Positions 20,466-29,240 of a DNA stretch of 64,000 nucleotides are shown here, one piece after another. The translations under genes and the position numbers were made by a program. The notes beneath the pieces were generated by a model. That model did not search any database and was not told the DNA's origin. It saw nothing but the letters and a program-made list of their open reading frames with translations. The stretch's first letter is position 1. Every line of letters starts with the position of its first letter. This stretch comes from Hyphobacterium sp. CCMP332 (GTDB lineage: Bacteria > Pseudomonadota > Alphaproteobacteria > Caulobacterales > Maricaulaceae): contig NZ_CP058669.1 in the NCBI RefSeq assembly GCF_014323565.1, forward strand, positions 1,329,501-1,393,500. Reading direction: 5' to 3'.

Positions 20466-21359
20466 TCAGGAGAATGTATCTGATACGGGCCGGTTGCTCT
20501 CGTCAATCTGCAGCGCGGCATAGCTGGCGATGCCGCGCATCATGATGGCGGGCAAATGATAGATGACCTGAACAATAACGTAGAAGACAAACAGAAGTGG
20601 CCAGCCCGCCGTCTGACCGGATGTCGTCTGGCCCGCCTGATCAAACGGCATGACCCCGATCAGCCCGGCATAAAGTGCGGCAGCCATCAGCGATGCGATC
20701 ACGGCAACAACAAAACTGCCCAGCAATGGCCAGAAGATCTGCCGCGCACCGCGAATACCGGCACCGATCGATATCCGGCCTTTCAACAGCCCCAGCGCCA
20801 GGACCGGCGAGAACAGCACCATAAACGCGCCGGCCATCACAAATGTGACCAGCACGACAAGGCTGCCGGCCAGCATTTCGCCGGCCGCGCCGGATGTCGC
20901 AAACAGCACCGTGATGACCACTGCGGCAATCGCAACAATCAGCATGGCACCAAACAGGATCAGGCCGAGCAGTATGCCGGTAAGGGTAAAGACGCCCTCA
21001 TCCCGGCCGATCCGGAATGGAAAAAAACCGTCATCCTGTCCGCGCACGAATAGCCGCAACCAGGCGCATTCGAACAGAATGCCCAGCACCAGCGCAACGC
21101 CCATAAAAGGCAGGAGTCTGGACAAATACGCGCCGGTCACCCGGAGTTGTTCATCCTCCGATCCGATGGTGCCGCCTGCCCCGCTCGCCATTTCAAGATA
21201 GGCCGCCATCTCGTCGCCCACGGCTTGCAGCTGAAATGCGCCAAGCACCGCCCCGTACAAGATCGTCCAGACGGCCAGCGTCACGAAGGCTCTGGGGCGC
21301 GCCTGCACGACTTCAAATGCAAAGCCCAGCGCTTTTCCAACGTCAAATTTCGGCTTCAT
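20466..21359 (-). CDS. Multi-pass membrane protein of unknown function, paralog A
   Basis: A 297-residue protein with about six hydrophobic segments, including FVTLAVWTILYGAVLGAF, FMGVALVLGILFECAWL, LTGILLGLILFGAMLIVAIA, LAGSLVVLVTFVMAGAFMVL and LGSFVVAVIASLMAAALYAG. After the second, AWLRLFVRGQDDGFFPFRIG at residues 99-118 is followed by RDE. The same pattern occurs at nearly the same position in the next two genes. No catalytic motif is seen. It is the last of three tandem minus-strand paralogs and ends next to the uvrA stop. Function unknown. Confidence 0.75.
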   Translation of the reverse strand: MKPKFDVGKALGFAFEVVQARPRAFVTLAVWTILYGAVLGAFQLQAVGDEMAAYLEMASGAGGTIGSEDEQLRVTGAYLSRLLPFMGVALVLGILFECAWLRLFVRGQDDGFFPFRIGRDEGVFTLTGILLGLILFGAMLIVAIAAVVITVLFATSGAAGEMLAGSLVVLVTFVMAGAFMVLFSPVLALGLLKGRISIGAGIRGARQIFWPLLGSFVVAVIASLMAAALYAGLIGVMPFDQAGQTTSGQTAGWPLLFVFYVIVQVIYHLPAIMMRGIASYAALQIDESNRPVSDTFS

Positions 21360-21429
21360 GTCCGGCTCCGGTCGGTCTGTTTCTGCGGCACAGTTTCAAA
21401 CCAGTCCGGGCCCGACTTCAAGCGCGCCG

Positions 21430-22416
21430 TCAGTCAGATCCTGCCGGTGCCGCCAGCGGCTGGCTCGACAGGGCGGTATAGGCACCCACGCCATGCCAGA
21501 TGGCGTCCACAAATGACCGGAGGATAACCGACAACAAACCCGCCGCAATCAGCGTTGAAACGGTGCCCGGCGACGTCAGCGTTTCGGTCAGCATGGTCAG
21601 GACCTGCTCGGGATTCGGCTCCTGCCCGGCCTGCGCCATGGTGAAAAACTCGCTCAATGTCGGCCACAAAGCACCGAGGAAGGCAAAGTTCAGGATCAAC
21701 CCGACCACGGAGGACAGAACGAAGATGATGATCCCGGCAACGATATAGCTGCCGAGCACAGGCCAGAACACGCCCTTCGTGGCGCTCCAGCCCGGAAAGG
21801 CAATCCGCTTTTGAAGGATCGACAGGGCGGGCGCTGCCGACACCCGGACCGCAATGAACAACGCCAGGATCAGGAAAACGAGCAGGCTGATCCCGACCAC
21901 CAGCCCTGCTGCAATTGCGGCCCCGGCTTCGCCGCCACCCGAAAAGGCGGCCGCTGCACCGAAAGCGGCGATGACCATCAGAAACGAGAAAGCGAAATAG
22001 GCTCCGACACCCATCGCTATCAGGCCGAGATTGGTCACAAACAGATGTAACTCGTCACTGCCGATGCGAAACGGAAAGACCGGCGCGATTTCTTCTCGCA
22101 CAAGAAGGCGAAGCCAGGCGGCCTGTGCCAACAGCGAGACCACAACACCACCAATCGAAATCAGCGGCATCAACGCCATCGAACTGCCCATCCGGGCGAA
22201 CAATTCCGCTTCATCAGGTTCGGTGCCGGACGCTGCAAGCTGGAACATCCAGATGTAGAAATCACCCAGCGTCACCCATGCCAGATAGACCAGTCCGCCG
22301 GTCAGGAGCGCCTGCCACAAGGCAATCCACAGAACGGCGGCGGGATTTTTCCCGGCAACATGAAAGAAGCGAAAGACAGCGCTGCCGAAATCGTATGATC
22401 GGGTGCTCATCGACAC
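21430..22416 (-). CDS. Multi-pass membrane protein of unknown function, paralog B
   Basis: A 328-residue integral membrane protein. Hydrophobic segments include VLWIALWQALLTGGLVYLAW, ALMPLISIGGVVVSLLAQAA, LIAMGVGAYFAFSFLMVIAA, AIAAGLVVGISLLVFLILAL and YIVAGIIIFVLSSVVGLIL. The shared motif reads AWLRLLVREEIAPVFPFRIG at residues 100-119, followed by SDE. The gene organisation matches paralog A downstream and paralog C upstream. The second Met (22410) is an alternative start. It shares only general character with known permeases, so no transport role is claimed. Confidence 0.75.
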   Translation of the reverse strand: MSMSTRSYDFGSAVFRFFHVAGKNPAAVLWIALWQALLTGGLVYLAWVTLGDFYIWMFQLAASGTEPDEAELFARMGSSMALMPLISIGGVVVSLLAQAAWLRLLVREEIAPVFPFRIGSDELHLFVTNLGLIAMGVGAYFAFSFLMVIAAFGAAAAFSGGGEAGAAIAAGLVVGISLLVFLILALFIAVRVSAAPALSILQKRIAFPGWSATKGVFWPVLGSYIVAGIIIFVLSSVVGLILNFAFLGALWPTLSEFFTMAQAGQEPNPEQVLTMLTETLTSPGTVSTLIAAGLLSVILRSFVDAIWHGVGAYTALSSQPLAAPAGSD

Positions 22417-22479
22417 CTCCCCTGTTGTCCCACTTTAACAATCGCAGATAACGGTGAGTCTGTCAGCGGGAATGTGGGG

Positions 22480-23376
22480 TCAGTCGTCCCCGCCCCAGGC
22501 GCGGTAGAGCGCCGTGGTCAGCCCGGCAAACAGCGGCGTGGTCAGAAAGGCGGCCAGCCAACCATGCAGGAAGGCCAGCGGCGCATAAACCGTCCAGCCA
22601 AGCGTGAACGCGCCCTCTGCAAACAGTCGCGCGGGTTGATGGATAGGTGCATCAAATGCGTATTCGGCCACAACCCCCAGCCCGTGGACCAGCAATCCGG
22701 CCGGCACAAAACAGAGTATGGCACCCAGCACGACGGCGAAACCGCGCTTGTGCGTGATGGCCATCACCGACAATGCCTGCACCTTGCGGCGGGCGATGCT
22801 GGCCGCCGGCGCGATCAGCAAACGCCCGGCAAATCCGCCGACCAGAAGGGCGAAGACCACACCGAGGCCTATCGCGATTGTCCATTCTGCGGGGCCAAAA
22901 TAGGCCCACAAATCAGGGATGTTTCCGGTCGTGGCAGGGTCTTCCGGGGTCAGGCCTGCCGCATCGCGGGAGACGATGGAAACCGCCGCCATCAGGGCCG
23001 CATATATCACCAGGGCAATACCGGCCGCCACAAATATCAGGAAAAAGATCAGCGCCCAGGAGGCCGCCAGCCTCAATTCATCCGCGCCCAGCTGATAACC
23101 CAGAAACCCTGCGGGGCGGCCGCGCACGGAAATGCGAAACATCGCGGCCTGAGCCAATGTGGTCGCGCCATACCAGCCAATGAATGCCAGAAGATAGAGC
23201 GACCAGTTGGGAGCAACCGTATCGCTTGTGACGGCACCGGTCTGCCAGGTCAGGGCAATCGCGGCGAGGCCCGGCAGGATCGCCGCCAATGCCGCCCATC
23301 CCGCATTATGCCGGAAGAAGCCCAGCGTCCGGACGATGGCCCCCGGCAGGGCGGAGAAGGAGGAAATCCGTGTCAT
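22480..23376 (-). CDS. Multi-pass membrane protein of unknown function, paralog C
   Basis: A 298-residue membrane protein counted from MTRISSFSALPGAIVRTLGF; an upstream ATG at 23403 is less likely. It has about six hydrophobic segments, such as AALAAILPGLAAIALTW, ALIFFLIFVAAGIALVIYAA, WTIAIGLGVVFALLVGGFAG and VVLGAILCFVPAGLLVHGLG. The shared motif is the most diverged of the three: AAMFRISVRGRPAGFLGYQL at residues 77-96, followed by GADE. It is the first gene of the three-gene array; its promoter would lie just upstream of 23376. Function unknown. Confidence 0.72.
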   Translation of the reverse strand: MTRISSFSALPGAIVRTLGFFRHNAGWAALAAILPGLAAIALTWQTGAVTSDTVAPNWSLYLLAFIGWYGATTLAQAAMFRISVRGRPAGFLGYQLGADELRLAASWALIFFLIFVAAGIALVIYAALMAAVSIVSRDAAGLTPEDPATTGNIPDLWAYFGPAEWTIAIGLGVVFALLVGGFAGRLLIAPAASIARRKVQALSVMAITHKRGFAVVLGAILCFVPAGLLVHGLGVVAEYAFDAPIHQPARLFAEGAFTLGWTVYAPLAFLHGWLAAFLTTPLFAGLTTALYRAWGGDD

Positions 23377-23439
23377 GACCGCGAACCTATCCTGCCCGAA
23401 CAATTCGGCAATGCGTCATTTGCGGCATGGGCCGGCTGT

Positions 23440-24264
23440 TCAGTCAGCTTCGGCATTCGCCGGATCATTCAAACAAATGTCAGGCTGGTCAGCGGCGATG
23501 AACATTCCCGATAGACAGGGCTCAAAGGTCAAAACCATATAGCCATCCAGATTTATGTAATGGCTACGAATCCGGCTGAGGCGGCGTAGAAATACGTCGC
23601 TCGGTCGCCCCGGATAGGTCAACATTGGCCGAATATCGCGTACATCTCCGCGGTGGCCAGTGCGCACATCAAAAACACCCACCACATAATGCGTCAGTGG
23701 CGCATCATAACGGATGCGAAACGGAGGAAGATCTCCGCAGCGCTCCGGATCTGTCCGGTAGGGCCGTTCAATATACGGGCTATCAAACGAAAAGATATCG
23801 TCTGGTGGATATGTCCCGAAATCAGCGGAATACTCAACGGCAACGAAACGCTGGTTCCGCGTCAGTCCGCCGGCCTCGTCATGAGCCTGCAGAGCAGCAT
23901 GCATATAAAAACTGTAAGCGCGATCGCCGCGCACCAGACGCGAGAAACCGCTCGTAAACGCGAGCTGCGCCGCAAGCGGTGTCCATGCACAGCCGCGATC
24001 CGAAACCAGACGCAACGTACTGGCCGTGAGCAAAGAAACGGTTTCCAGATCGCCTTCATCCCAAGCGGCTTCCGCCGCGAAAATCAGTAAATCTTCATTT
24101 CCGGCACAATCACCGACAAGTTCAGCGGCACGAACGACGGCGTCACGTTGGCCGCTGCGGATAGCCCGGCGAACCTCTAACTGATCGACAATTGCTTCGC
24201 ACTCGGCGGCAGGCGAAGCGGCCTGCAAACTGACCGCGGCAGCAAACAGGACAAGTTCGATCAA
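23440..24264 (-). CDS. Exported protein of unknown function, partner of the TonB-domain protein
   Basis: A 274-residue protein with a short signal-like N-terminus (IELVLFAAAVSLQAASPAA). It starts with TTG at 24264, overlapping the stop of the upstream gene as TTGA, so its translation probably depends on that gene. The N-terminal half looks alpha-helical and repeat-like (VRRAIRSGQRDAVVRAAELV, LLIFAAEAAWDEGDLETVSL). The C-terminal half has GDLPPFRIRYDAPLTHYVVG and INLDGYMVLTFEPCLSGMF and may be a beta domain. No family is recognised. Several cysteines could form periplasmic disulfides. Confidence 0.7.
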   Translation of the reverse strand: MIELVLFAAAVSLQAASPAAECEAIVDQLEVRRAIRSGQRDAVVRAAELVGDCAGNEDLLIFAAEAAWDEGDLETVSLLTASTLRLVSDRGCAWTPLAAQLAFTSGFSRLVRGDRAYSFYMHAALQAHDEAGGLTRNQRFVAVEYSADFGTYPPDDIFSFDSPYIERPYRTDPERCGDLPPFRIRYDAPLTHYVVGVFDVRTGHRGDVRDIRPMLTYPGRPSDVFLRRLSRIRSHYINLDGYMVLTFEPCLSGMFIAADQPDICLNDPANAEAD

Positions 24265-25421
24265 TTACTTAACTCAAATGCAAATTGTGTATAAATGTTC
24301 TCGCGTCGTGTCGGCACACCGTCGACCAACATCGGCGAATATTCCCAACGCTCCAGCGCCTCCAATGCAGCTTCGCCGAATACGGGATGCGGCACAGCGT
24401 AAAGAACCTCTCCGTTCGAAACGCTTCCATCGGTTTCAACATCAAACATCACAAGCGCAATCCCCTCAACGCCTGCCCTTTCGGCATCTTCCGGATACTC
24501 AGGTGGAGATCGGCGAAGCGGTGTGCCCCCTTCAATAACAGCATCTGGCCCAAATCGGCTGACTACCCCTTGTCCATCAGCTTCCGCGGAGCAACTAAGC
24601 AACGCCGTGCCACATCCAGCTGGCTCATAACCGCTTTCCTGCAAACGCCGGATCAGATCAGGCCGGTCTCGCGCCGGAATATTGCCGCGCGCATAGCTTG
24701 CCCAAGCATTGGCAATTTCTGCCGTTCGCCCCTCGCTGCCAATGGTTTCATTGATGTAGCCGGACAGTGAAAAGTAATAGCCCGCTTCCTCGGCATTATT
24801 CCTGAAGGTCTCCGCAAGGCCGGCGAGAAACGTCAGGCTGGCCGTATCATTATTGGCCACCGGTCCGATCTCGGACAATGCCTCCATCGCTTCGCGGGCA
24901 AATCGTCCGGCCCGAATTGAATCGCCCTCATTCATGACAGAGAAGGCTGACAGCAAATTACTTTGATAAAGTCCCGCTGCGCGCGTTTCGCCCTGAGGCA
25001 ATCGTTCATATCCATTGGTTGCATCCTCCGAAAGGCGATGCGCTCTCGCAAAATCCTGAGCCAAATAATAAGCTTGTGCGGCCATCCGGAGGTAATTGGC
25101 GCGTGTTTCTACATCCTCATGACGGCGGCCCATTATCTCCGCCGCGCGCTCATACGCTTCTGCCGCGCCGGCATTATTGCCCACAATCAGCGCGACCTCG
25201 CCGTAATTGGCGGCCAGAAGCGTTGTGGTCGCGGCGTCAACATCACCCGTTTCTGCTGCGCGCCAGGCGCGCTCGGAATGATAGGCCGCATCCGCCCAGT
25301 TTTCCGCATCCACAGCGGCCTCATAACCTCGATAAGCGTCAGCGACGTCTTGCGGCAAGCCTTGAGCGAGAGCCGCAGACGCCAGGATCACACTGGTCAT
25401 AAATCCGATCAGAAACCGCAT
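24261..25421 (-). CDS. Exported protein with helical repeats and TonB C-terminal domain
   Basis: A 386-residue protein with signal peptide MRFLIGFMTSVILASAALAQ. Residues about 25-270 are rich in Ala/Glu helices resembling tetratricopeptide repeats (AGAAEAYERAAEIMGRRHED, FRNNAEEAGYYFSLSGYINE). Residues about 305-384 are a TonB C-terminal domain: SPPEYPEDAERAGVEGIALV, MFDVETDGSVSNGEV and EAALEALERWEYSPMLVDGV. The TonB membrane anchor and Pro-rich spacer are absent, so it is not an ordinary energy-coupling TonB. Soluble proteins of this layout are often annotated as energy transducer TonB. It overlaps the next gene by 4 bases. Confidence 0.8.
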   Translation of the reverse strand: MRFLIGFMTSVILASAALAQGLPQDVADAYRGYEAAVDAENWADAAYHSERAWRAAETGDVDAATTTLLAANYGEVALIVGNNAGAAEAYERAAEIMGRRHEDVETRANYLRMAAQAYYLAQDFARAHRLSEDATNGYERLPQGETRAAGLYQSNLLSAFSVMNEGDSIRAGRFAREAMEALSEIGPVANNDTASLTFLAGLAETFRNNAEEAGYYFSLSGYINETIGSEGRTAEIANAWASYARGNIPARDRPDLIRRLQESGYEPAGCGTALLSCSAEADGQGVVSRFGPDAVIEGGTPLRRSPPEYPEDAERAGVEGIALVMFDVETDGSVSNGEVLYAVPHPVFGEAALEALERWEYSPMLVDGVPTRRENIYTQFAFELSN

Positions 25422-25523
25422 GGAGCTCCCCTGCCCTGAATACCTGAGCGATACCCTACACGCTGCGCTTGAAATTGCGAACAGTGCTTGGGTTGGTGGG
25501 CATCACCCGCTATATGCCGCCTC

Positions 25524-26915
25524 ATGACACATCCAGTACACATTATCGGCGGCGGCATGGCCGGTTCGGAAGCCACCTGGCAGCTGGTCAATGCGGGCAT
25601 TCCCGTCATCCTGCACGAGATGCGCCCGGTCAAAAAAACCGAAGCGCACCAGACCGATGGCCTGGCCGAGCTCGTTTGCTCCAACTCCTTCCGCTCCGAC
25701 GATGCGCAGAACAATGCCGTCGGCCTGCTGCATGAGGAAATGCGGCGCGCCAACAGCCTGATCATGGCCATTGGCGACAAGGTGCAGGTGCCTGCCGGTG
25801 GTGCGATGGCGGTGGATCGCGACGCTTTTTCTCAAGCCGTCACCAAAACCCTGAACGAACACCCGCTGGTCACCATAGAACGTGGCGAGGTTGATGGCCT
25901 TCCGCCGGAAGACTGGGACAGTGTGATTGTCGCCACCGGGCCGCTCACCTCGCCGGCGCTGGCCAAGGCGGTTCTGGACTATACGGACGAGGACTCGCTG
26001 GCCTTTTTTGATGCCATTGCGCCGATCATCCAGCGCGACAGCATCAATATGGACATTGCCTGGATGCAGTCGCGCTATGACAAGGGCGAGACCGAGGCCG
26101 ACCGCGCCGCCTATATCAATTGCCCGATGGACAAGGACCAGTATGACGGCTTCATTCAGGCTCTGCTGGACGGCCCCAAGACCGAATTCAAGGACTGGGA
26201 AAAGGACACGCCCTATTTCGAGGCCTGCCTGCCGATCGAAGTGATGGCGGAGCGCGGACCTGAAACCCTGCGCCATGGCCCGATGAAGCCGCGCGGCCTG
26301 ACCAATGCGCATAATCCGGATGTGAAGCCCTATGCCGTGGTTCAGCTGCGCCAGGACAATCAGCTGGGCACGCTGTTCAACATGGTCGGGTTCCAGACCA
26401 AGCTGAAATACGGCGCGCAGAGCGATATTTTCCGCTCCATCCCCGGTCTGGAAGTTGCGAAATTCGCCCGCCTCGGCGGCATTCACCGCAATACCTTCCT
26501 GAACTCGCCCAGACTTCTGGATGCGCAATTGCGGCTGAAGGCGCGCCCGGCCCTGCGCTTTGCCGGACAGGTCATCGGCGTGGAAGGTTATGTCGAAAGT
26601 GCCGCCATGGGCCTGATGGCCGGCCGCTTTGCTGCGGCCCAACGTCTGGGCCAAACTTTGCCACCCCCGCCGGAAACAACCGCCTTCGGGGCCTTGATCC
26701 GCCATGTCACCGGCGGTCACATGTCCGGCCCGAAAGCCAGCTTCCAGCCCATGAATGTCAATTTCGGCCTCTTCCCCGATATAGATATCCCGCTGAAGAC
26801 AGAGGACGGAAAGCGCATTCGCGGCAAGGACAAGTCCGTCGCCCGCAAGCGCGCGATGAGCGCGCGCGCCCTGACCGATATCGACAACTGGTTGCAGGCA
26901 CAGCCGAAGCCCTAG
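25524..26915 (+). CDS. trmFO: Methylenetetrahydrofolate-tRNA-(uracil-5-)-methyltransferase
   Basis: TrmFO makes 5-methyluridine-54 in the T loop of tRNA using FAD and methylenetetrahydrofolate. I start at [20 protein letters not shown] because the GGGMAGSEA dinucleotide-binding loop must be near the N-terminus; an ATG 36 bases upstream adds an unrelated leader. Conserved Cys occur in [12 protein letters not shown] and [15 protein letters not shown], the two active-site positions. Also present are [55 protein letters not shown] and [14 protein letters not shown]. The length of 463 residues is normal. It converges with the next gene, with a 4-base overlap of stop codons. Confidence 0.96.
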   Translation: MTHPVHIIGGGMAGSEATWQLVNAGIPVILHEMRPVKKTEAHQTDGLAELVCSNSFRSDDAQNNAVGLLHEEMRRANSLIMAIGDKVQVPAGGAMAVDRDAFSQAVTKTLNEHPLVTIERGEVDGLPPEDWDSVIVATGPLTSPALAKAVLDYTDEDSLAFFDAIAPIIQRDSINMDIAWMQSRYDKGETEADRAAYINCPMDKDQYDGFIQALLDGPKTEFKDWEKDTPYFEACLPIEVMAERGPETLRHGPMKPRGLTNAHNPDVKPYAVVQLRQDNQLGTLFNMVGFQTKLKYGAQSDIFRSIPGLEVAKFARLGGIHRNTFLNSPRLLDAQLRLKARPALRFAGQVIGVEGYVESAAMGLMAGRFAAAQRLGQTLPPPPETTAFGALIRHVTGGHMSGPKASFQPMNVNFGLFPDIDIPLKTEDGKRIRGKDKSVARKRAMSARALTDIDNWLQAQPKP

Positions 26916-27736
26916 AGGCGTCCCGTCATCGAAGCCTTGAGCAGGTCGAACTGGCGGGCGATTTGCGGGCGGTGAAAATCGGTCCGATAGAGATCGCTCG
27001 CTGACCGGGCGGTTTTCAACGTGGCGCGGGCCAGCCTTGCAGGCGCCAGCGCCGGAAACAGATTCGGCGGACATTTGCCGCCCGCGTCGAGTTCTGCCAG
27101 TTCGGCCTCCAGGAGGCCAGTCACGCCGGAAAAGACGGAATGCGCCAATTCGGGTTCGCGCCCGCTGGCGAGGCGATGGATGTTGAACTGCGCGGCTGTC
27201 AACGCGGTCTCCGGGATGAGCGGCATCTTGTTGCCGGCCCGGAACGCAAATTCCCGGCACCATTGCGCCAGCCCCGTTGCCCGCGCTGATGCATCCGTCA
27301 ATGGATTTTCCACACCGCCGCCGCAGATCCGGACAGCGATCTGCATCAACGTGCCCCAGCGCCGGTCCATGATCGAGCGTAAAGCGGCTTCGTCCGTCAA
27401 ACCCTCCGGCAGTGTGCCGTCTTCAACGGCGTCGATAATACGGGCCAGTTCACCGGCATCGATATCGATATCCCCGTCCAGTAAACTCGCCAGCCCTTCA
27501 TAGGCCGTGTGGCGGCGGACTTTGCGCGGTGTCGAAAACAGGTCGGCAACCGCCTCTCTATGCCAGGCAAAGCGCATCGCCTGAATGGCCGGCTCGCGCG
27601 CCTTGAACGGAATGGATTCGATCTCCTCTGCCCAGGCATAAAGATCCGTCAACGCCCGGCGAACGCCGGCTGGCGCAAACAGCGCTGCCAAAGCGCGGTC
27701 CGGGACACTGCCGGGATATCTCGCTGCGTTCGTCAT
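26912..27736 (-). CDS. Squalene/phytoene synthase-family protein (NDUFAF6-like)
   Basis: A 274-residue, all-helical protein of the squalene/phytoene synthase fold. It carries [51 protein letters not shown] and [20 protein letters not shown]. The Asp-rich DxxxD motifs that bind prenyl diphosphate in true synthases are not visible: the first position reads EEIES and the second has GNKMPLIPE. This resembles the NDUFAF6 branch, linked in mitochondria to complex I assembly. No carotenoid or hopanoid genes lie nearby. Assignment to the superfamily is firm; the complex I role is inference. Confidence 0.75.
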   Translation of the reverse strand: MTNAARYPGSVPDRALAALFAPAGVRRALTDLYAWAEEIESIPFKAREPAIQAMRFAWHREAVADLFSTPRKVRRHTAYEGLASLLDGDIDIDAGELARIIDAVEDGTLPEGLTDEAALRSIMDRRWGTLMQIAVRICGGGVENPLTDASARATGLAQWCREFAFRAGNKMPLIPETALTAAQFNIHRLASGREPELAHSVFSGVTGLLEAELAELDAGGKCPPNLFPALAPARLARATLKTARSASDLYRTDFHRPQIARQFDLLKASMTGRL

Positions 27737-27849
27737 GACTTAATCACTTAAGCTTGCTGGAAATTCGGAACCAATTGCCCATATGCGGGTCGAACAATTA
27801 ACGCGCTGACCGCGCGAAGTCTTGGAAGTTCATCACAAAGGATAATGAT

Positions 27850-28455
27850 ATGGCCCACACCCTCCCCGACCTTCCTTACGAACAAGATGCGCTGGAGCCG
27901 CACATTTCATCCGAGACGCTCGGCTTTCACCATGGCAAACACCATGCCGCCTATGTCAGCAAGATGAATGCCGCGATCGAAGGCAACGACAAGGCGGACC
28001 TGTCACTTGAAGATCTGATCCGCAAAGCCGCCGCTGATGGCGATCAAGGCCTCTTCAACAATGCGGCGCAAACTTGGAACCACACTTTCTACTGGAACTC
28101 GATGGCACCCGATGGCGGCGGCACGCCGTCAGGCGATCTGGGTGAGCGCATCGAACGCGATTTCGGCTCGTTTGACGCCTTCAAAAAAGCGTTCGCAGAT
28201 GCGGGCGCGACCCAGTTCGGCTCCGGCTGGGCCTGGCTGGTGGTCAAGGACGGCAAGCTGGACGTGCGCAAGACGCTGAACGCCGAAACCCCGCTCACCG
28301 AAGACGGCGTCGTGCCGCTTCTGACCATGGATGTCTGGGAACACGCCTATTATCTGGATTTCCAGAACCGCCGTCCCGATTACATCGACACCTTCCTCGA
28401 CAAGCTGGTGAATTGGGAATTTGCCGCGTCCAACCTGAAATCGTCAGGCCAATAG
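27850..28455 (+). CDS. sodB: Superoxide dismutase, iron type
   Basis: SodB converts superoxide to oxygen and hydrogen peroxide in the cytoplasm. The 201-residue protein is complete: [40 protein letters not shown] (first His ligand), [18 protein letters not shown] (second His ligand) and [20 protein letters not shown] (Asp and third His ligands). The Gln in NNAAQTWNH is the outer-sphere residue typical of iron enzymes; manganese enzymes place a Gln elsewhere. An intrinsic terminator follows at 28513. Confidence 0.96.
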   Translation: MAHTLPDLPYEQDALEPHISSETLGFHHGKHHAAYVSKMNAAIEGNDKADLSLEDLIRKAAADGDQGLFNNAAQTWNHTFYWNSMAPDGGGTPSGDLGERIERDFGSFDAFKKAFADAGATQFGSGWAWLVVKDGKLDVRKTLNAETPLTEDGVVPLLTMDVWEHAYYLDFQNRRPDYIDTFLDKLVNWEFAASNLKSSGQ

Positions 28456-28471
28456 CAAACCCCGAAACGAG

Positions 28472-28494
28472 ATCGCCCGGACAAGCCGGGCGAT
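28472..28494. repeat. Short palindromic repeat (copy 1)
   Basis: ATCGCCCGG-ACAAG-CCGGGCGAT is a perfect 9-base inverted repeat, flanked by GAG on the left and GACGCG on the right. A very similar element lies at 43534-43567 with the same flanks. It sits between the sodB stop codon and the sodB terminator. Confidence 0.6.
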
Positions 28495-28512
28495 GACGCG
28501 ACTATTTTCGTC

Positions 28513-28545
28513 ATGCCCCGGTTTATTTCCGGGGCATCTCTTTTT
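28513..28545 (+). terminator. Rho-independent terminator of sodB
   Basis: ATGCCCCGG-TTTATTT-CCGGGGCAT is followed by CTCTTTTT. The stem is 9 base pairs without mismatch, and the element lies 58 bases past the sodB stop. The convergent PuuD-like gene ends only 6 bases further on. Confidence 0.85.
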
Positions 28546-28550
28546 GCGCC

Positions 28551-29177
28551 TCAGCCAAACAGGGTCTGGGCGCCGGCCATTGCCACCAGCATCGGCAGGG
28601 ACAAGAGCGTATTGGTCCGCGAGAACAGCATGGCCGTCCGCGCAGCTTTCGGTTTGGCGTCGGCCTCGGCCTCGACCATCCCCAACGCGATTTTCTGGTT
28701 GGGCCAGATCACGAACCAGACATTAAAGGCCATGATCAGCGCCATCCAGATGCCAATGCCCAGGAATGAGTATTGAGCCGAATAGGTGTCAGAAAGCAGC
28801 CCGAACGCCAGCACGTCATGAAATCCGTATGAGCCGGAATACTGGCGAAGGCCGATCACGATCAATCCGGTTAGCACGGTGAACGCCGCACCCCAGCGGA
28901 ACCAGAACAGGGCTTTGGGCGCAATATGCTTGCCGATGGCCGGTTTCATCTCGTCCGGAATTTCCGGCATTGTCGGGATCTGGACGAAATTGAAATACCA
29001 CAGCAGGCCAATCCACATGACGCCGGCCACCACATGGCTCCAGCGCGCTGCCGCCATCCAGAAGGCTGCACCAAAACCGATGCTGTCGTATGCGAAGGCG
29101 TAGCCGACCAGGAAAATCACGGCCAGTGCCAGCGAAATATGAATAGTTGTACGCAGATTTGTCAGTATTGAAGCCAT
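28551..29177 (-). CDS. PuuD-like membrane protein (urate oxidase N-terminal domain family)
   Basis: A 208-residue protein with about five hydrophobic segments: TTIHISLALAVIFLVGYAF, WSHVVAGVMWIGLLWYFNFV, LFWFRWGAAFTVLTGLIVIG, IGIWMALIMAFNVWFVIW and LLSLPMLVAMAGAQ. The block HVVAGVMWIGLLWYFNFVQ is characteristic of the membrane domain of PuuD urate hydroxylase. The cytochrome c domain of full-length PuuD is absent, and no purine-degradation genes are nearby, so urate oxidation is not certain. It is a stand-alone gene between sodB and secF. Confidence 0.7.
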   Translation of the reverse strand: MASILTNLRTTIHISLALAVIFLVGYAFAYDSIGFGAAFWMAAARWSHVVAGVMWIGLLWYFNFVQIPTMPEIPDEMKPAIGKHIAPKALFWFRWGAAFTVLTGLIVIGLRQYSGSYGFHDVLAFGLLSDTYSAQYSFLGIGIWMALIMAFNVWFVIWPNQKIALGMVEAEADAKPKAARTAMLFSRTNTLLSLPMLVAMAGAQTLFG

Positions 29178-29240
29178 ATTGGAATCCTCCCCGATTCACA
29201 TGTCGGGGAGGACCATATCAGGCTCGCGCAAAAAGCGAAA

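Noticed and set aside
25503-27263. 586-codon minus-strand frame across trmFO
   Set aside because: Antisense of trmFO with Arg/Gly/His-rich nonsense composition; trmFO is unambiguous.
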